Position numbers and translations under genes: made by a program. 64,000 nucleotides of DNA from Streptomyces bambusae (GTDB lineage Bacteria; Actinomycetota; Actinomycetes; Streptomycetales; Streptomycetaceae): assembly GCF_020532645.1 (NCBI RefSeq), contig NZ_JAJAUZ010000011.1, forward strand, positions 1-64,000. Direction: 5' to 3'. The notes below the pieces were generated by a model. It did not search any database. It was given only the letters and a program-made list of their open reading frames with translations, and was not told where the DNA came from. Shown here piece after piece: positions 17,129-25,715 of the stretch. Position 1 is the first letter of the stretch, and each line of letters begins with the position of its first letter.

Positions 17129-20088
17129 CGACCGTCCCCCTCGGGTGTGTCTCGTCGTGCGGGGTGGCCGCCCTGCGGACGGCCATCGTGATGCGGGACG
17201 CCGGATTCCGGGTCCGCGGTTGCGCGACCTGCGGTTTTCCATCCGGCGGCCTGGTCGGTGCCGCCGTCCCGGCCTTCGTACGGGCCGCTGCTCGGGGCCC
17301 GGTACGGGTCCGCGTTCCGGCCGTCGTTCCGGTCGTGATTCCCGTCGTCGTTCGGGCCGTTGTTCGGGCCGTCGTTCCGGTCCTCGTTCTGGCGGCGGGC
17401 GGCGGTCCAGCCGCGCTGGAGGGCGGCCATGCGGCTGCGGACCTGGTCGGCGTCGCGGTCGTCGGCGAGGCCCGGGTCCACCCGACGGGCGGGGGCGTCC
17501 TTGAGCTGCGGGGCCAGGCTGGCCTGGCGGACGCGCCGGGGCAGGCCGCCGGCGGGCTCGGGGTCGCTGCCGCCCCGGTGGCCGCCCGCGCTGCCGTCGG
17601 GGTTGCCGTTGCCGTTCGAGCCGCCGTGGGCATTGGCGCTGCCGTTCGCGCTGCCGTTCTTGTTGCCGTGGCGGGCGGCGGACCCGGCGTCGTCGTCGGC
17701 CGGGCGCGGGACCACCGACACCGGCCGGGCGGCGACCCGGCGGCCGTGTTCGGCCACGAGGGTCGGCGGCCGGCGGCGGCGCGGGAGGGGCAGCGGGCCC
17801 CCGGGCGCGGTGTCCGGCTCGTCCGGTTCGGTGGCGCTCTCCAGGCGGACCGGGCCGGTGGGCCGGGCGCGTCCGGCGGTGCCGAGGAGGCCGCCGCGCG
17901 GGCTGCCGGTGCCCTCGAGCCCGGGCAGCGGGCCGAGGATGCCGGCCTCTTCGAGGCCGTCCAGGCCGAGCGGGCCCTCCAGTTCCACGGGGCCGTTCAG
18001 CGGGCGTCCGAGGACGGCCGGCGGGCCGGTCGGATCCTGGGCGGGTACGCCGGTGAGGCCGGGCCGCGGGGAGGCCGTACCGGCGGCGATGCCGCGGGCG
18101 CCGGACGTCCGCCCGGACGTGCCGATGCCCGGGGTGGCGCTGCGCGCGCTGCGGTCGGGCCCGTCGAGGCGGAACCCGACGCCGTTGGTGTCGGGGGCCT
18201 CGGTGAGCAGCTCGGCGGGCAGGAAGACGACCGCGGTGGTGCCTCCGTACGGGGAGGGCTGGAGGGAGACGCGGACGGACTGGCGGCGGGCGAGCCGGCT
18301 GACGACGAACAGGCCGAGCCGGTCGGTGTCGGAGAGTTCGAACTCGGGGGTCTCGGCGAGCCGCAGGTTCGCGTCGAGGAGCGCATCGGCGTTCATGCCG
18401 AGACCGCGGTCGTGGATCTCCAGCGTGAAGCCGTTGGCGACCCGCTCGCCGAGAACCTGGACGGCGGTGTGCGGGGGCGAGAACACCGTGGCGTTCTCCA
18501 GCAGTTCGGCCACGAGGTGGGTGACGTCGGCGACGGCCGGGCCGGTGATGCCGAGCCGGGGCAGCCGGCGGACCTCGATGCGCTCGTAGTCCTCGACCTC
18601 GGCCACGGCCGCCCGGACCACGTCCATCAGCTGGACGGGCTTGCGCCACTGCCGGGACGGAGCGGCGCCGGACAGGATGACCAGGCCTTCGGCGTGCCGG
18701 CGCATGCGGGTGGTCATGTGGTCGAGGCGGAAGAGGTCGGCGAGTTCCTCGGAGTCCTCGGTGCGCCGCTCCATCGCGTCGAGCAGGGTGAGCTGGCGGT
18801 GCAGGAGGACCTGGTTGCGGCGGGCGAGGTTGACGAACACCTCGGAGACGCCGCGGCGCATCGCGGCCTGCTTGACGGCGGCTTCGACGGCGGCACGCTG
18901 GAGGGTGTTCAGCGCCTGCCCGACCTGGCCGACCTCGTCCTTCTCGTACTCGAGGCGCGGTGCCTCGGTCTCCACGTCGACCTGCTCGCCGGCGGCGAGC
19001 CGGCGCATCACGGCAGGGAGGCGGACGCCGGAGACCTCGTGGGCCTCCTTGCGCAGCCGTGACAGGTCCCGGACGAGTTCGCGGCCGATCCGGACGGAGA
19101 GGAACACCGACAGGCCGAGCGCCAGGAAGCCGAGCACGCCCGCGACGGCGGCCTGGGCGAGGACCCCGAAGGCCACCGGCTCGACGCGCGCCTGGTAGCG
19201 GTCGCCGGCGGCGGTGCCCATCTCCGCCAGGTCGTGCAGGACCTTCTCGGAGGTGGTGTCCCAGGTGGTGTGGTCGACGGCGCGCGGGCGGCGGGTGGCG
19301 CCCTGCGCGAGGATCTTCTCCTCGGCGTCGCGCAGCGGCTGGGTGACCGGGCCGCGCCAGTACTCCTCGAACTCCTGCCGGTCCCGGGCCGGGAGGATGG
19401 CGAGGTTGGTCTCGTAGAGGAGCTTGCGGTTGGCGATGTAGTCGGAGAGCAGGCGGGCGTCCTGGCTGCTCACGCTGCGGGCCGCGAGGGCGGCGGCAAC
19501 GACGGCGTCCTCGCGGGACAGGGTCTCGCGGGCGCGGGTGATGCCGACGAGGGCGCGGCCCTGCTTGTCCATCTCCACGTTCTCCAGGGCGTGGAGGTTC
19601 ATGAGGAAGGCGTAGCAGGGGTCGACGAGCCGGTTGTAGAGCTCCAGCGCCTGGGCGGGCTCCAGTTCGGTGCGGTCGACGGCGCCGCGCAGGCCGTCGA
19701 TGCCGTCGAGGGCCTCCATGATCGAGCGGAGGCGCTGGGCGGCGGCCGGGGAGAGCTCTTCGGTGACGTCGGGGTCGAGGGCGTCGACGCGGATGGCGTC
19801 GATCTCGCGGTCCGTGGCGGCGCGACGTTTCTGCAGCTCGTCGACGGCCGTGGAGGAGCGCGGGTCGCCCAGCACGACGAGGGTTTGCCGGCGTTCCTTC
19901 TGCAGGACGCGTACGACGTCCTCGATGGGGTAGCCCACCTTGCCTATGACGTACGCGACATCGAGGAGTTGGGCCGCTTCGCGGCCCGTGATGACGGTGG
20001 CGAAGCCCCAGAGGGCGGTGAGGGACACGAGCGGCACGACCAGCAGCGCCACGATCTTCCGGCGGATGGACTTCCCGCGAAAGCGCAT
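17125..20088 (-). CDS. cvnA: conservon sensor histidine kinase-like protein (CvnA)
   Basis: A 987-residue membrane sensor. The first membrane segment (about 12-33) leads to an extracytoplasmic nitrate/nitrite-sensing-like helical domain. A second segment near residue 300 (AGVLGFLALGLSVFLSV), a HAMP-like stretch and a HATPase domain follow. The ATPase has the N-box ELLENATVFSPP and G1 box EIHDRGLGM. The last 400 residues are disordered and contain Asn/Gly/Ser-rich runs and Asn/Asp-rich runs. A clear phospho-accepting histidine box is not evident, as in other CvnA proteins. The ATG at 20088 has GGGGGAGG upstream. Confidence 0.92.
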   Translation of the reverse strand: MRFRGKSIRRKIVALLVVPLVSLTALWGFATVITGREAAQLLDVAYVIGKVGYPIEDVVRVLQKERRQTLVVLGDPRSSTAVDELQKRRAATDREIDAIRVDALDPDVTEELSPAAAQRLRSIMEALDGIDGLRGAVDRTELEPAQALELYNRLVDPCYAFLMNLHALENVEMDKQGRALVGITRARETLSREDAVVAAALAARSVSSQDARLLSDYIANRKLLYETNLAILPARDRQEFEEYWRGPVTQPLRDAEEKILAQGATRRPRAVDHTTWDTTSEKVLHDLAEMGTAAGDRYQARVEPVAFGVLAQAAVAGVLGFLALGLSVFLSVRIGRELVRDLSRLRKEAHEVSGVRLPAVMRRLAAGEQVDVETEAPRLEYEKDEVGQVGQALNTLQRAAVEAAVKQAAMRRGVSEVFVNLARRNQVLLHRQLTLLDAMERRTEDSEELADLFRLDHMTTRMRRHAEGLVILSGAAPSRQWRKPVQLMDVVRAAVAEVEDYERIEVRRLPRLGITGPAVADVTHLVAELLENATVFSPPHTAVQVLGERVANGFTLEIHDRGLGMNADALLDANLRLAETPEFELSDTDRLGLFVVSRLARRQSVRVSLQPSPYGGTTAVVFLPAELLTEAPDTNGVGFRLDGPDRSARSATPGIGTSGRTSGARGIAAGTASPRPGLTGVPAQDPTGPPAVLGRPLNGPVELEGPLGLDGLEEAGILGPLPGLEGTGSPRGGLLGTAGRARPTGPVRLESATEPDEPDTAPGGPLPLPRRRRPPTLVAEHGRRVAARPVSVVPRPADDDAGSAARHGNKNGSANGSANAHGGSNGNGNPDGSAGGHRGGSDPEPAGGLPRRVRQASLAPQLKDAPARRVDPGLADDRDADQVRSRMAALQRGWTAARRQNEDRNDGPNNGPNDDGNHDRNDGRNADPYRAPSSGPYEGRDGGTDQAAGWKTAGRATADPESGVPHHDGRPQGGHPARRDTPEGDGR

Positions 20089-20413
20089 GGCCTCCCCCAG
20101 CTCAACCCCCTTGTGCGGGGTCGGTGTTCCGTCAATAAACGGCGTGAGCCTACTACTGCGTCGGAGGCAACTCGAAGGCGTGTCCGGACGTTTTCAGCCG
20201 GGCACGCAGGCGAAGATCACCACTTGTCCGATACTTCCCGTCAGGAGCGGCCCGAAATGTGGCACATGACACCTCGTGGGGTGTCAGTTCACTCGATCAG
20301 GTGGATGGCTGGAAGTCTTCTCTCCGCGGGAATCCCGCGGAGCCGTCGTACGTCTTCTTCTACGGAGCACGAAACGCGGCATCGGGGAGCCGCAGGGTGG
20401 GGAGTGAGCGGAC
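20089..20413. other. 325-bp divergent promoter region
   Basis: This gap separates cvnA (reverse) from the small membrane protein gene at 20414 (forward). It holds the strong hairpin at 20322-20342, and a ribosome-binding GGGGAG just before 20414. I see no gene in it and no clear promoter hexamers that I would defend. Confidence 0.5.
20322..20342 (+). promoter_or_regulatory. 9-bp leader hairpin
   Basis: CTCCGCGGG (20322-20330) and CCCGCGGAG (20334-20342) flank a three-base loop AAT. The hairpin ends 71 bp before the ATG at 20414. It could be an attenuator or a protein-binding palindrome. Confidence 0.5.
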
Positions 20414-20926
20414 ATGGGCAGGGAGCAGCAGCGCGGGGGCGGCGCCGGGAGCACGGCACGGGACGCGGAGGCGTACGGCTACCGCACCGGGGTGTCCTTC
20501 GGGTACGGGTTCCGGGACGCGGATCCGGCGGTGCGGCCGGCGGACGGGGCACGGCCGGTGCGGCCGGCGCAGTCGCTGTGGGTCGAGGAGCCGTTCGGGA
20601 CGCGGCGGATGGCCGATCCGGTGCGGGAGGCGGCGGTGCGGGCGGTTCTGCTGGTGGCGGTGACGCTGATACAGGCGTCGGTGACCTTCCTCCTGACGGT
20701 GACCGGATCGTGGCTGGCCTTCCCGATGGTGCTCGGCTCGATCGCCGCGACGATGGTGGCCACGTGGGGGGTGCTCGACGTGTGGGTGACCCGCCAGACG
20801 TGGCACCAGCGCAACGGGGTGGTGTCGGTCCCGAGCAGCACGGCCCGCCGGCTGCGCCGTGAGCGCCGCCGGGCCCGCCGCGCAGCACGAATACGGCAAC
20901 GCGGCGGGCAGCTGAGCGAGGCCTGA
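20414..20926 (+). CDS. small conserved membrane protein, function unknown
   Basis: A 170-residue protein with a Gly/Ala/Arg-rich N-terminal third (YGYRTGVSFGYGFRDADP), two adjacent hydrophobic segments at about 75-115 (AVLLVAVTLIQASVTFLLTV and AFPMVLGSIAATMVATWGVL) and a strongly basic C terminus (RRLRRERRRARRAARIRQR). The layout suggests a two-pass membrane hairpin with cytoplasmic basic tails. I do not recognise a named family. It is convergent with the condensin-like operon. Confidence 0.75.
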   Translation: MGREQQRGGGAGSTARDAEAYGYRTGVSFGYGFRDADPAVRPADGARPVRPAQSLWVEEPFGTRRMADPVREAAVRAVLLVAVTLIQASVTFLLTVTGSWLAFPMVLGSIAATMVATWGVLDVWVTRQTWHQRNGVVSVPSSTARRLRRERRRARRAARIRQRGGQLSEA

Positions 20927-20945
20927 CGGCGGCCCCGGTCAGGCC
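20920..20945. terminator. hairpin containing both convergent stop codons
   Basis: GGCCTGAC (20920-20927) pairs with GTCAGGCC (20938-20945). The forward stop (20924-20926) and reverse stop (20939-20941) both lie inside the stem, so only 12 bp separate the two reading frames. Confidence 0.6.
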
Positions 20946-23900
20946 GGGGTGTCGGCCGGGTCCGCGGGCGCGGGCTGGTCGGGGATCGGGACCGCGGCGG
21001 CTGCCGGGGTCCGGTCCGGCGACGGGGCCTGCGGCGGGACCTGGGCCGGCACGGGGGTCTGCGCGGGGGTCTGGCTGCGGCGGAACATGCGGGTGGCGGT
21101 GATCTCGCCGTGGACCGTCTCGGCGGCCTCCGGGTCGGGCTGGGGCAGGCCGGGGCGCAGGTGCTCCTCCACGCTGATGTACTTCAGGCCGGCCCGCAGG
21201 TCCGCGTCGTTGCGCAGGCGGATGACGAGCGGGAACTCCGCGAGGGCCGTCGTGTCGAACAGGCCGGTCGTGTACAGCAGCTGGACGCCGAGCGCGTCCG
21301 AGACGGCCCGCTGGAGCTCCAGCAGGTACGTCGCGTTGGCCCGGCCGATCGGGTTGTCGAGGAACAGGGTGCCGGCGTGCCGGTGCCGTTCGCGGCCGCG
21401 GTCGTTGCTGCGCAGGGCGGCCATCGTGCAGTAGAGGGCGATGGCGGCGGTGAGCAGCTGGCCGCCGGAGAACACGTCGCCCATCTGGCCGACCGGCACC
21501 CGCTCGGCGCGCAGCACGGCGTCCGGCTTGAGGATCTCGACGGAGATGCCGCGCGGCTGGAGGGCGGCCTGGACACCGCGCAGGAGCAGGGACATGCCGT
21601 CGCGGCGGCCCTCGCCGAAGGAGGCGTTCTTCTTCACCGCGGAGCGGGTGGCCTCGTCGATGACCTCGCCGAGGCGTTCGGTGAGGGTGGCCTGGTCGGG
21701 CTCCTCGAAGCGGATGCGGAGGAACTCCTGGCCCGACCACTCCCCCAGACCTTCGGGGAGCTGGGAGAGCCGCTGCGCGGAGCGGAGGGTGGCCAGGGCG
21801 GACTCGACGAGGCCGCGCAGGCGGTCGACGATGCTGTCGCGGTTGCGTTCCAACTGCGCCAGCTCGTCTGTGAGGACGCGCAGCCGGGGGGCGAACGCGG
21901 CGGCCCAGGCCGCGGCGTGCTCCGGGATCGCGGAGGCGGGGAGTTCGCGGATCTGCTGGCGGGCCGGGGTGCGGACCTGCTCGTAGCGGGTGGCGTTGGC
22001 GTGCCGGACCAGGATGTCGCTCGCGTCGCGGACGGCGGACTCGGCGGCCGACAGGTCGGCGGAGCAGCCGCGCAGGGAGCGGCGGGTCTCGGCGGCGGAC
22101 TGCCGGGCCTCTTCCAGGCTGCCCGGGTAGGGGCCGGCCTCCTGCTCCTCCTCGTCCTGCTGGTGGTTCTCGCGGAGCAGGTCGCGCAGGAGGGCGGCGG
22201 TCTCGTCGAAGCCGCCGGCGCCGTCCTCGGCGGTGCGGTGGGCGCGCAGCAGTTCGGCGTGGGCGGCCTTGGCGCTCTCCACGGCGCTGCTGTGGGCGGC
22301 GAGCTGGGCGGAGGCGGCCCGCAGCAGGGACTGCGCCTGCTCCACGTCCTCGGGGACGTGGTCCTCGGGCAGCTCGGTGTGGGCGTCGCCCTCGGACGGG
22401 GCCAGGCGTTCCGCTTCGCCGCGGAGCCGGCCGAGCTGCTCGCTGGCGGCGGTGGAGCGGGTCTCCAGCAGCTGGACCAGGGACTCGGCGCGGGCCGCGG
22501 CGGCCTGGCGGGACGGGCCGTCGGCGCCGTCGGTGCCTTCGAGGAGCTGGGCGGCGCGGGTGCGGACCTTGTTGGTGAGGCGGTCGAGTTCGGCGGTGGC
22601 GGCGCTCTCGTCGCTTTCGGCGCGGGCCTGTTCGGCGCGCAGGTCGGCGCCGACGCCGACCTTCTCGTACAGCTGGGAGGCGGCCCGGTAGGCCTCGCGG
22701 AGGGCCGGCAGGGCGGCCTTGGGCGCGGGGTCGGTGTCGTCGGGGAGCGGTTCGGGGGCTCCGGCGATCTCGGCGCGCTCGGCGCGCAGGGCGCGGGCGG
22801 TGCGGCGGGCGTCGTCGCCGGCGCGCTGGGCGGCGCGCCGGTCCTCGTCGGCGGCGCGGGCGCGCTCCAGGCAGGCTTCGGCGCGGGCTTCGGACTCGAC
22901 GGCCTCGTCGGCGAGTTCCCTCAGGCGGGACTGCCAGCCGGCGCGTTCGCGCAGTCGGAAGGCGAGGCCGGCGAGGGCGTCGGCGGCGCGGCGGGCGCGC
23001 TGGGCGGCGTCCTGGCGTTCGTCGCGTACCCGGACGGTCTCGGCGGCGGCCTCGTCCGCCTCGGCGCGGGTGGTGCGGGCCTCGGCGAGTTCGGCCTCGG
23101 ACTCCTGGGCGAAGGCGCGGGCGGCTTCGGCCGCGGTGGCGAGTTCGGTGAGGCGGCCGGCCGGGCAGCCGGTGCGCCAGGAGCCGAGCCGGGCGGCGAG
23201 GGCGCGGTCGCCGGCGAGGCGGGCGGCGAGGTCGCGGATCTCGGTGTCGCGGGCGGTTGCGCGGCTGCGCAGGGCCTGGCGTTCCTCGTCGGCGGCGTGC
23301 TCGTCGTGCATGGCCGGGTTGGGCGGGACGAGGAACACCGCGGTGTCGGAGGTGTCGGCGGCGGGGACCGGGGCCAGGAGGGCGGCCGCGGTGCCGACGG
23401 CGACGGCGGAGCGGGGCAGCAGGGCGGCGCTGCCGAGGACTTCGCGGGCCCGGCCGTGGGCGTCGGGGTCGGTGATGACCACGCCGTCGACGAGTTCGGG
23501 GCGGGCGGCGAGGACGGCCGCGTGGTCGGCGGGGGCCACGGCCTGGGCGAGGTAGCGCCAGCCGGGCAGGGCCGGGATGCCGTGCTCGCCGAGGTACTCG
23601 ACGGTGGCGAGGACGTCGGGGCCGGGCGGCAGCAGGCCGCCGTCGCCGAGGGCGCCGAGGATGCGGGCGTCGTCGGCGGCCGCGGTGCGCAGGTCGAAGA
23701 GCTGGCGTTCGGCGGCGGTGACGCCGGTGTCGAGGAGGTCCTTGAGGTCGTCGGCGTTGCGGTCGAGGTCCTCGGCGGTGAGCGGTCCGGTGCCGTGGTC
23801 GGGGTCCGGGGTGGTGGGCAGGCCGAGGAGTTCGGCGAGCCGGGGGGCCTCGGCGAGGGAGCCGGCGGCGCGGTGCTCGGCCCGGTGGGCTGCTTCGGCG

Positions 23901-25657
23901 GCGTCCGCGGCGTCGGCGGCGCGGGCCGCGGTGAGCTCGGCGCGGGACTCGGCTGCGGCGGCTTCCCGGGCGGTCTCGGTGGTGCGGCGGGCGGCCTCGC
24001 GGGCTTCGTCCCAGGCGGCGACGGCGGTCTTCTCGGCGTCGCTGGCGGCGAGCGCGGCGCGGGCCGGGTCGGCGTCGGGCGCCGAGTCGTCGAGCCAGCC
24101 GGCCCGGACGGCTTCGGCGGTCTCCTGCTCGACCTCGGCGAGGCGCTGGCGCAGGTGGTCGGCTTCGCTGCGGGCGCGCTGGGCGCCGGTCGCGGCGGCG
24201 GTGGCGTCGCGGTGGGCGGCCTCGGCGGCCTCCTGGAGGGCGGCGGAGCGCTCCTCCTCCTCGTTGGCGAGGCGTTCGCCGTCCTCGGCCGCGGTGTGCA
24301 GGGCGCGTACCAGGTCGGCGGCGGCGGTGGCGCGGGCGGCCAGGGCGGGGGCGGCGTCCCGCTCGGCCTCGCGGATCGCGGCGGCGACCCGGGCCGAGCG
24401 GTCGGCGGCGGCGCGGTGGCGCAGCACTGCTTCGGCGGCCTGCCAGGCGGCGTAGAGGGTGCGGGCGTCGGCGAGTTCGCGCTTCTGGGCGGCGGCGGCC
24501 TTCTCGGCGACGCCGAGGGCCAGCGAGGCGTGCCGGTAGGCGAGTTCGGCGGCGATCAGGGAGCTGCGGCCGCGGGCGCTCTCGGCTTCGGTGACCTGGT
24601 GGGCGGCCGTGGTGACCTGCTGGGCGAGTTCGGTGGCGCGGCCGCGTTCCGCGGCGGCGCGGGCGGACAGCCGGCGGGCCAGGCTGCGGGTGCGGCGTTC
24701 GGCGCCCGCGTGCACGTCGCGGGTGCGGGCGCGGGTCTGTGCCGCGTCGGCGATGCGGTGGAGCAGGTCGACGGAGCCGGCGGTGAAGTCGCGTTCGGCC
24801 ATCAGCTCGGCGCGGCGGCCGAGCTTGTTGCCGAAGCCGTGGACGAGGTCGGCGAGACCGTCGGTGTCACGGGTGTCGGTGACGGCGCGCAGCAGCAGGT
24901 CGGTGAAGTCGGAGTCCTTCTTCACCGCGAAGAGGCCGGCGGCCTCGCCTTCGTCGGCGTTCATCTCGCGCTGGTAGCGGAAGAGTTCGGGGTCGAGTCC
25001 GAGGTCGCCGAGGTGTTCGTTCCAGCGGTCGTGGATCTCTTCCCAGTACACGTCGAGGTGCGGGTAGACCTTGGCCGCTTCGGTGACGGCGTCGCGGAAG
25101 CCCTTCATGGTGCGGCGCCGGCCCTGGGCGCCGGAGGTGCCTTCGGCGGCGGGGCGTACGGAGGTGGCCTCGGCGACGGGCAGGGAGTCGAGGCTGAGTC
25201 CGGGGCCGGGGCGGAAGGAGTACCAGGCCTCGGCGAACTTGCGCGGGTCGTTGGAGACCTGGCGGCCGCGCCATTCGCTGACCTTGCCGACGACGACGCA
25301 CTCGCCGGTCCGGGTGTGCTGCCATTCCAGGGCGACGTGGCCGCAGTCGTCGGCGAGGAGGAACTTGCGGAGCACGCCGGAGCTGGCGCCGCCGAGGGTG
25401 TTGCGGTGGCCGGGGAGCATGACCGAGAAGATCAGCTTGAGGAGGACGGACTTGCCGCCGCCGTTCTCCAGGAAGAGCACGCCCGCGGGGGCCGGCCGGC
25501 GCGGCGGGCCGGTGGGCTCGTCCTCGAAGAACTCCGCCTGGGTGGGCGCCGGGTGGGGCACCGGCTCGCCGACGCCGCGCAGGTCGAGCACGGTGTCGGC
25601 GTAGCGGGCTCCGGCGGGACCGATGGAGTAGAGGCGGATCCGGGACAGCTCGTACAT
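20939..25657 (-). CDS. giant coiled-coil SMC/MukB-like ATPase (JetC/MksB-like)
   Basis: The protein has 1572 residues. An N-terminal ATPase half carries a Walker A-like FLENGGGKSVLL (Lys69). A very long Ala/Glu/Arg-rich coiled coil follows, broken near residues 620-800 by a globular part (GIPALPGWRYLAQAV and VDGVVITDP) in the place of a hinge. A second coiled coil leads to a C-terminal ATPase half with signature FSGGQLL (about 1397) and Walker B TLFLDNP (Asp1434). The expected catalytic glutamate after that Asp is Asn1435. A Pro/Ala-rich tail ends the protein. This is the head-coil-hinge plan of SMC, MukB and Wadjet JetC. It is the third gene of a three-gene operon. The exact family is inferred, not searched. 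Confidence 0.85.
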   Translation of the reverse strand: MYELSRIRLYSIGPAGARYADTVLDLRGVGEPVPHPAPTQAEFFEDEPTGPPRRPAPAGVLFLENGGGKSVLLKLIFSVMLPGHRNTLGGASSGVLRKFLLADDCGHVALEWQHTRTGECVVVGKVSEWRGRQVSNDPRKFAEAWYSFRPGPGLSLDSLPVAEATSVRPAAEGTSGAQGRRRTMKGFRDAVTEAAKVYPHLDVYWEEIHDRWNEHLGDLGLDPELFRYQREMNADEGEAAGLFAVKKDSDFTDLLLRAVTDTRDTDGLADLVHGFGNKLGRRAELMAERDFTAGSVDLLHRIADAAQTRARTRDVHAGAERRTRSLARRLSARAAAERGRATELAQQVTTAAHQVTEAESARGRSSLIAAELAYRHASLALGVAEKAAAAQKRELADARTLYAAWQAAEAVLRHRAAADRSARVAAAIREAERDAAPALAARATAAADLVRALHTAAEDGERLANEEEERSAALQEAAEAAHRDATAAATGAQRARSEADHLRQRLAEVEQETAEAVRAGWLDDSAPDADPARAALAASDAEKTAVAAWDEAREAARRTTETAREAAAAESRAELTAARAADAADAAEAAHRAEHRAAGSLAEAPRLAELLGLPTTPDPDHGTGPLTAEDLDRNADDLKDLLDTGVTAAERQLFDLRTAAADDARILGALGDGGLLPPGPDVLATVEYLGEHGIPALPGWRYLAQAVAPADHAAVLAARPELVDGVVITDPDAHGRAREVLGSAALLPRSAVAVGTAAALLAPVPAADTSDTAVFLVPPNPAMHDEHAADEERQALRSRATARDTEIRDLAARLAGDRALAARLGSWRTGCPAGRLTELATAAEAARAFAQESEAELAEARTTRAEADEAAAETVRVRDERQDAAQRARRAADALAGLAFRLRERAGWQSRLRELADEAVESEARAEACLERARAADEDRRAAQRAGDDARRTARALRAERAEIAGAPEPLPDDTDPAPKAALPALREAYRAASQLYEKVGVGADLRAEQARAESDESAATAELDRLTNKVRTRAAQLLEGTDGADGPSRQAAAARAESLVQLLETRSTAASEQLGRLRGEAERLAPSEGDAHTELPEDHVPEDVEQAQSLLRAASAQLAAHSSAVESAKAAHAELLRAHRTAEDGAGGFDETAALLRDLLRENHQQDEEEQEAGPYPGSLEEARQSAAETRRSLRGCSADLSAAESAVRDASDILVRHANATRYEQVRTPARQQIRELPASAIPEHAAAWAAAFAPRLRVLTDELAQLERNRDSIVDRLRGLVESALATLRSAQRLSQLPEGLGEWSGQEFLRIRFEEPDQATLTERLGEVIDEATRSAVKKNASFGEGRRDGMSLLLRGVQAALQPRGISVEILKPDAVLRAERVPVGQMGDVFSGGQLLTAAIALYCTMAALRSNDRGRERHRHAGTLFLDNPIGRANATYLLELQRAVSDALGVQLLYTTGLFDTTALAEFPLVIRLRNDADLRAGLKYISVEEHLRPGLPQPDPEAAETVHGEITATRMFRRSQTPAQTPVPAQVPPQAPSPDRTPAAAAVPIPDQPAPADPADTPA

Positions 25658-25715
25658 GGCGGCGGACTCTCGTGGTGTTTCGGGAACGGCGTGGGGGCGG
25701 GGCGGGGCCCGGGGG

